Positions 61,620 through 64,000 of a stretch of 64,000 nucleotides of DNA are shown here, in pieces; the stretch's first letter is position 1, and the number at the start of each line of letters is the position of its first letter. The position numbers and the translations under genes were made by a program. This DNA comes from JBQDBK01 sp052090825 (GTDB lineage: Bacteria > Bacillota > Clostridia > Tissierellales > Peptoniphilaceae), in NCBI GenBank assembly GCA_052090825.1, contig JBQDBK010000001.1:62001-126000 (forward strand), written 5' to 3'. The notes under the pieces were generated by a model. It worked only from the letters and a program-made list of their open reading frames with translations. It was not told the origin of the DNA and searched no databases.

Positions 61620-63353
61620 ATGTCATATGATGGCTCAGTACTTAAAGCACTTGTCATGGAATTAAAAGAAAAAATAATAGGTGGAAGAATCGATAAAATA
61701 TATCAGATTAATAGTAGTGATATAGTTTTAAAAATTAGAAATAATAGAGAAAAATATAAGCTCCTAATTTCTACTTCCAATAATAGTCCGAAAATTTATT
61801 TAACAGAAGAAGAATTTAACAATCCATCTAATCCCCCTGCTTTTTGTATGTTGCTTAGAAAACATTTAGAAGGTTTTAAAATATTAGATATTGATCAATA
61901 TAAAATGGATAGGATACTTAGAATTGATGTACTTTCTAAAAATGAATTGGCAGATGAAGTGGAAAAATCTCTATTTGTAGAAATCATGGGAAAACACTCA
62001 AATATAATATTAACTGATAAATTAAGTTTGAAAATTTTTGACTCAATAAAAAGAGTTAACACTTCTATGAGCAGAGTTAGAGAGATTTTGCCAGGAATAA
62101 CTTATAATATTGAATCTATATCAAATAGCTATAACCCTTTAGTTGATAATTCTTTTGAAAATTGCTTGGATAATTTTGATGGAAATAAATCTATAAAGAA
62201 AAATTTAATGAAAAATTACACTGGGATCAGTCCTTTGATAGGAAGAGAAATTTCATATATTGCTAATATAGATGAAAATAGACCTCTTATAAGTTTTAAT
62301 GACGAAGAATTAAAATCTTTTAAAGAGGCATACTATAAAGTAATTAATAAATTCAAAAATAATGATTTTGTTCCAACAATTATATTAGATAATGATAAAA
62401 TTATAGACTTTTCCTCAATAGATTTAAATATGTATCCTAAAAATGAAAAAAGATTTTTTAATAGTATATCTGCACTTTTAGAGTATTATTATTCTAAAAA
62501 AGAAAATAATCAAATTATTCAGGATAAATCCTCATATTTATCTAAAGTGGTTAAAAATAATCTAGATAAGGAAGTTAAAAAATTAAATAAACTTAAAGAA
62601 GATTTAGAAAATGCTAAAAATAGGGAAAAGTACAAGATTTATGGAGATCTAATATCTTCTAATTTTTATAATATTGAATCTGGTATCGATGAAATAGAAC
62701 TTGAAAATTTTTATGATAACATGAATAAAATTATCATTCCTTTAGATAGAAAAATAAGCGCTTACGAAAATGCAAATAAATATTACAAAAAATATTCTAA
62801 GTTAAAAACAGCCGCAAAGGTCTTAAAAATCGAAATAAAAAAAACTAAGTCTAATATTAATTATTTAAAAAATCAACTTTTAAATATTGAACTTAGTCAA
62901 GAAGAAAATGATTTTGCAGAAATACGAGAAGAGTTAGAGGAAGAAAATTATATTAAAAAGAATAAAAATAAAAATAATAAAAAAAATCCTCCTATGAAAT
63001 TTTTAGAATATACTTTAGAAAATGGAGATAAAATTTATTGTGGTAAAAACAATAAACAAAATGAATATCTTACTTTTAAATTAGCTAATAGGGAAGACTT
63101 ATGGTTCCACGTTAAAGATGCTTCAGGTAGTCATGTTATTTTAAAAAATGAAAATAATAATTTTAATGATAGAAGTATAGAGAAAGCTGCAAAATTAGCA
63201 GCTTTAAATAGCTCTTTAAAAAATTCTGATAATATTCTTGTAGATTTCACACATAAAAAATTTGTAAAAAGACATCCTTCTAAAAGACCAGGCTTAGTTA
63301 CTTATACAGATTTTAACACAATTAACGTAAAAATAAATGATATGGTCAACTGA
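61620..63353 (+). CDS. rqcH: NFACT protein RqcH (Rqc2 homologue; FbpA family)
   Basis: 577 residues. NFACT-N: YDGSVLKALVMELKEKIIGG, NPPAFCMLLRKHLEG and IMGKHSNIILTD; a coiled-coil middle (about 300-440); NFACT-R at the end: LWFHVKDASGSHVIL and KFVKRHPSKRPGLVTYTDF. It recruits tRNA-Ala to stalled 50S subunits and adds alanine tails. Older annotation calls it fibronectin-binding protein. The start has an AAGAAGGTGAT site. Its stop lies inside a terminator stem. A TATAAT is at 61593-61598. Confidence 0.93.
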   Translation: MSYDGSVLKALVMELKEKIIGGRIDKIYQINSSDIVLKIRNNREKYKLLISTSNNSPKIYLTEEEFNNPSNPPAFCMLLRKHLEGFKILDIDQYKMDRILRIDVLSKNELADEVEKSLFVEIMGKHSNIILTDKLSLKIFDSIKRVNTSMSRVREILPGITYNIESISNSYNPLVDNSFENCLDNFDGNKSIKKNLMKNYTGISPLIGREISYIANIDENRPLISFNDEELKSFKEAYYKVINKFKNNDFVPTIILDNDKIIDFSSIDLNMYPKNEKRFFNSISALLEYYYSKKENNQIIQDKSSYLSKVVKNNLDKEVKKLNKLKEDLENAKNREKYKIYGDLISSNFYNIESGIDEIELENFYDNMNKIIIPLDRKISAYENANKYYKKYSKLKTAAKVLKIEIKKTKSNINYLKNQLLNIELSQEENDFAEIREELEEENYIKKNKNKNNKKNPPMKFLEYTLENGDKIYCGKNNKQNEYLTFKLANREDLWFHVKDASGSHVILKNENNNFNDRSIEKAAKLAALNSSLKNSDNILVDFTHKKFVKRHPSKRPGLVTYTDFNTINVKINDMVN

Positions 63354-63368
63354 CCATATCATTTATTT
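63331..63368. terminator. bidirectional terminator between rqcH and the yerC-like gene
   Basis: Perfect 18-bp arms (63331-63348 and 63351-63368) with a 2-base loop and A/T ends; both facing stop codons are inside it. Confidence 0.9.
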
Positions 63369-63685
63369 TTTTCTGACTCCTCAATATCTTTATAAAAATC
63401 AAGCCTATCTAATACAAGTTTATATCCATCAGACCCATAATTTAAAGACCTATTTATCCTTGATATAGTTGCAGTACTGGCTCCTGTTTCTTCTTCTATT
63501 TGATGATAAGTTTTATTTTTTATTAATAGTTTTACAACTTCTAATCTTTGAGAAATAGCCTGAATTTCTTTTACAGTACATATATCCTCAAAAAATCTAT
63601 AGCAATCTTCAATAGTCTCTAACTTTAAAATCGCTTCAAATAAACCATCCGTTTGATCATTTTTCATTTTTGAATTATATTTCAT
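63359..63685 (-). CDS. YerC/YecD-family TrpR-like repressor
   Basis: 108 residues. TrpR-type helix-turn-helix: DICTVKEIQAISQRLEVVKLL, TYHQIEEETGASTATISRINRSL and NYGSDGYKLVLDRL. The family occurs widely in Firmicutes, often beside purine or DNA-repair genes, but its ligand is unknown. It follows purE by eight bases, and its AGGAAA site overlaps the purE stop, so it appears to be the tail of a purine operon. Confidence 0.88.
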   Translation of the reverse strand: MKYNSKMKNDQTDGLFEAILKLETIEDCYRFFEDICTVKEIQAISQRLEVVKLLIKNKTYHQIEEETGASTATISRINRSLNYGSDGYKLVLDRLDFYKDIEESEKNK

Positions 63686-63693
63686 ACACTTTC

Positions 63694-64000
63694 CTACTTT
63701 CTTAAATCTTTATTCATATTATCTACATCTATCTTTAATTCTTCTTTATATTCACATAATTTTTTAGACAATTCTTCATTTGCTAAAGACATTATTTGAA
63801 TGGCTAGAAGGGCAGCATTTTTTCCTCCGTCTATAGCTACAGTTGCTACTGGAACTCCTCCTGGCATTTGTACAGTTGAAAGAAGGGCGTCTAATCCACT
63901 TAAGGTAGAAGATTTAACAGGAACTCCTATAACAGGTAGAGTTGTATTAGCAGCTATTACACCGCCTAAATGAGCAGCTTTTCCTGCTATTGAAATAATT
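63694..64000 (-). CDS. purE: N5-CAIR mutase PurE, C-terminal part
   Basis: About 102 C-terminal residues; the rest is beyond the window edge. Seen are GKAAHLGGVIAANTTLPVIG, VPVKSSTLSGLDALLSTVQM and PGGVPVATVAIDGGKNAALLA, which are diagnostic for class I PurE, followed by a 35-residue helical tail ending DNMNKDLRK. It isomerises N5-carboxyaminoimidazole ribonucleotide in purine synthesis. The gene continues leftward into the yerC-type repressor gene. Confidence 0.95.
   Translation of the reverse strand, partial: IISIAGKAAHLGGVIAANTTLPVIGVPVKSSTLSGLDALLSTVQMPGGVPVATVAIDGGKNAALLAIQIMSLANEELSKKLCEYKEELKIDVDNMNKDLRK

Overview
The window is AT-rich, low-GC Firmicutes DNA with strong AGGAGG ribosome binding sites. 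The gene content fits an anaerobic, amino-acid-fermenting coccus of the Tissierellia/Peptoniphilaceae kind: an arginine-deiminase tail (carbamate kinase and a YfcC/ArcD-type carrier), a giant pyruvate:ferredoxin oxidoreductase, aspartase with fumarase, SpoVG without other sporulation genes, a glmS ribozyme, and the ylm/sepF cell-division cluster. The family-level assignment is inference from gene content. No rRNA, tRNA or CRISPR array was seen.

Layout. 1-1.8 kb: end of an arc operon. 2.1-3.2 kb: a YneA-like LysM protein and lexA, divergent around five LexA boxes arranged symmetrically. 3.3-11.4 kb: leftward operon miaB-mutS-mutL-miaA-PLP lyase. 11.6-15.4 kb: a LysR regulator divergent from aspA and fumC. 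15.5-19.3 kb: an MtnA-like isomerase, HD hydrolase and FAD enzyme, divergent from an MTA phosphorylase. 19.3-27.3 kb: a ten-gene leftward operon (der, plsY, gpsA, HlyD-like, yggS, sepF, ylmH, lspA, rluD-like, pyrR) from one strong promoter, back-to-back with a split ThrE exporter. 28.7-30.1 kb: a frameshifted remnant and a dead IS200-type element. 30.2-38.4 kb: nifJ, then hprK, uvrC and aminopeptidase P. 38.5-40.5 kb: DUF3793 protein, flavodoxin with a Fur-like box, AraC regulator, spoVG. 40.7-49.6 kb: murC and a run of leftward housekeeping genes, including an unlisted 30-residue membrane protein and a variant RelA/SpoT protein. 49.6-51.6 kb: glmS ribozyme and glmS.

52.8-58.6 kb is the accessory part. 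Two direct copies of an internally deleted IS3-type element, sharing a 415-bp identical block, bracket a three-gene ABC exporter. A histidine kinase and response regulator lie immediately upstream. The window ends with rqcH, a yerC-type repressor and the end of purE.

Several genes have an apparent long open frame whose first codon overlaps or precedes the ribosome binding site. For lexA, yneA, lspA, sepF, der, nifJ, murC, the PilT-like protein, the DUF1292 protein, the RelA/SpoT protein, the parvulin and glmS the start given here is the one correctly spaced from that site.
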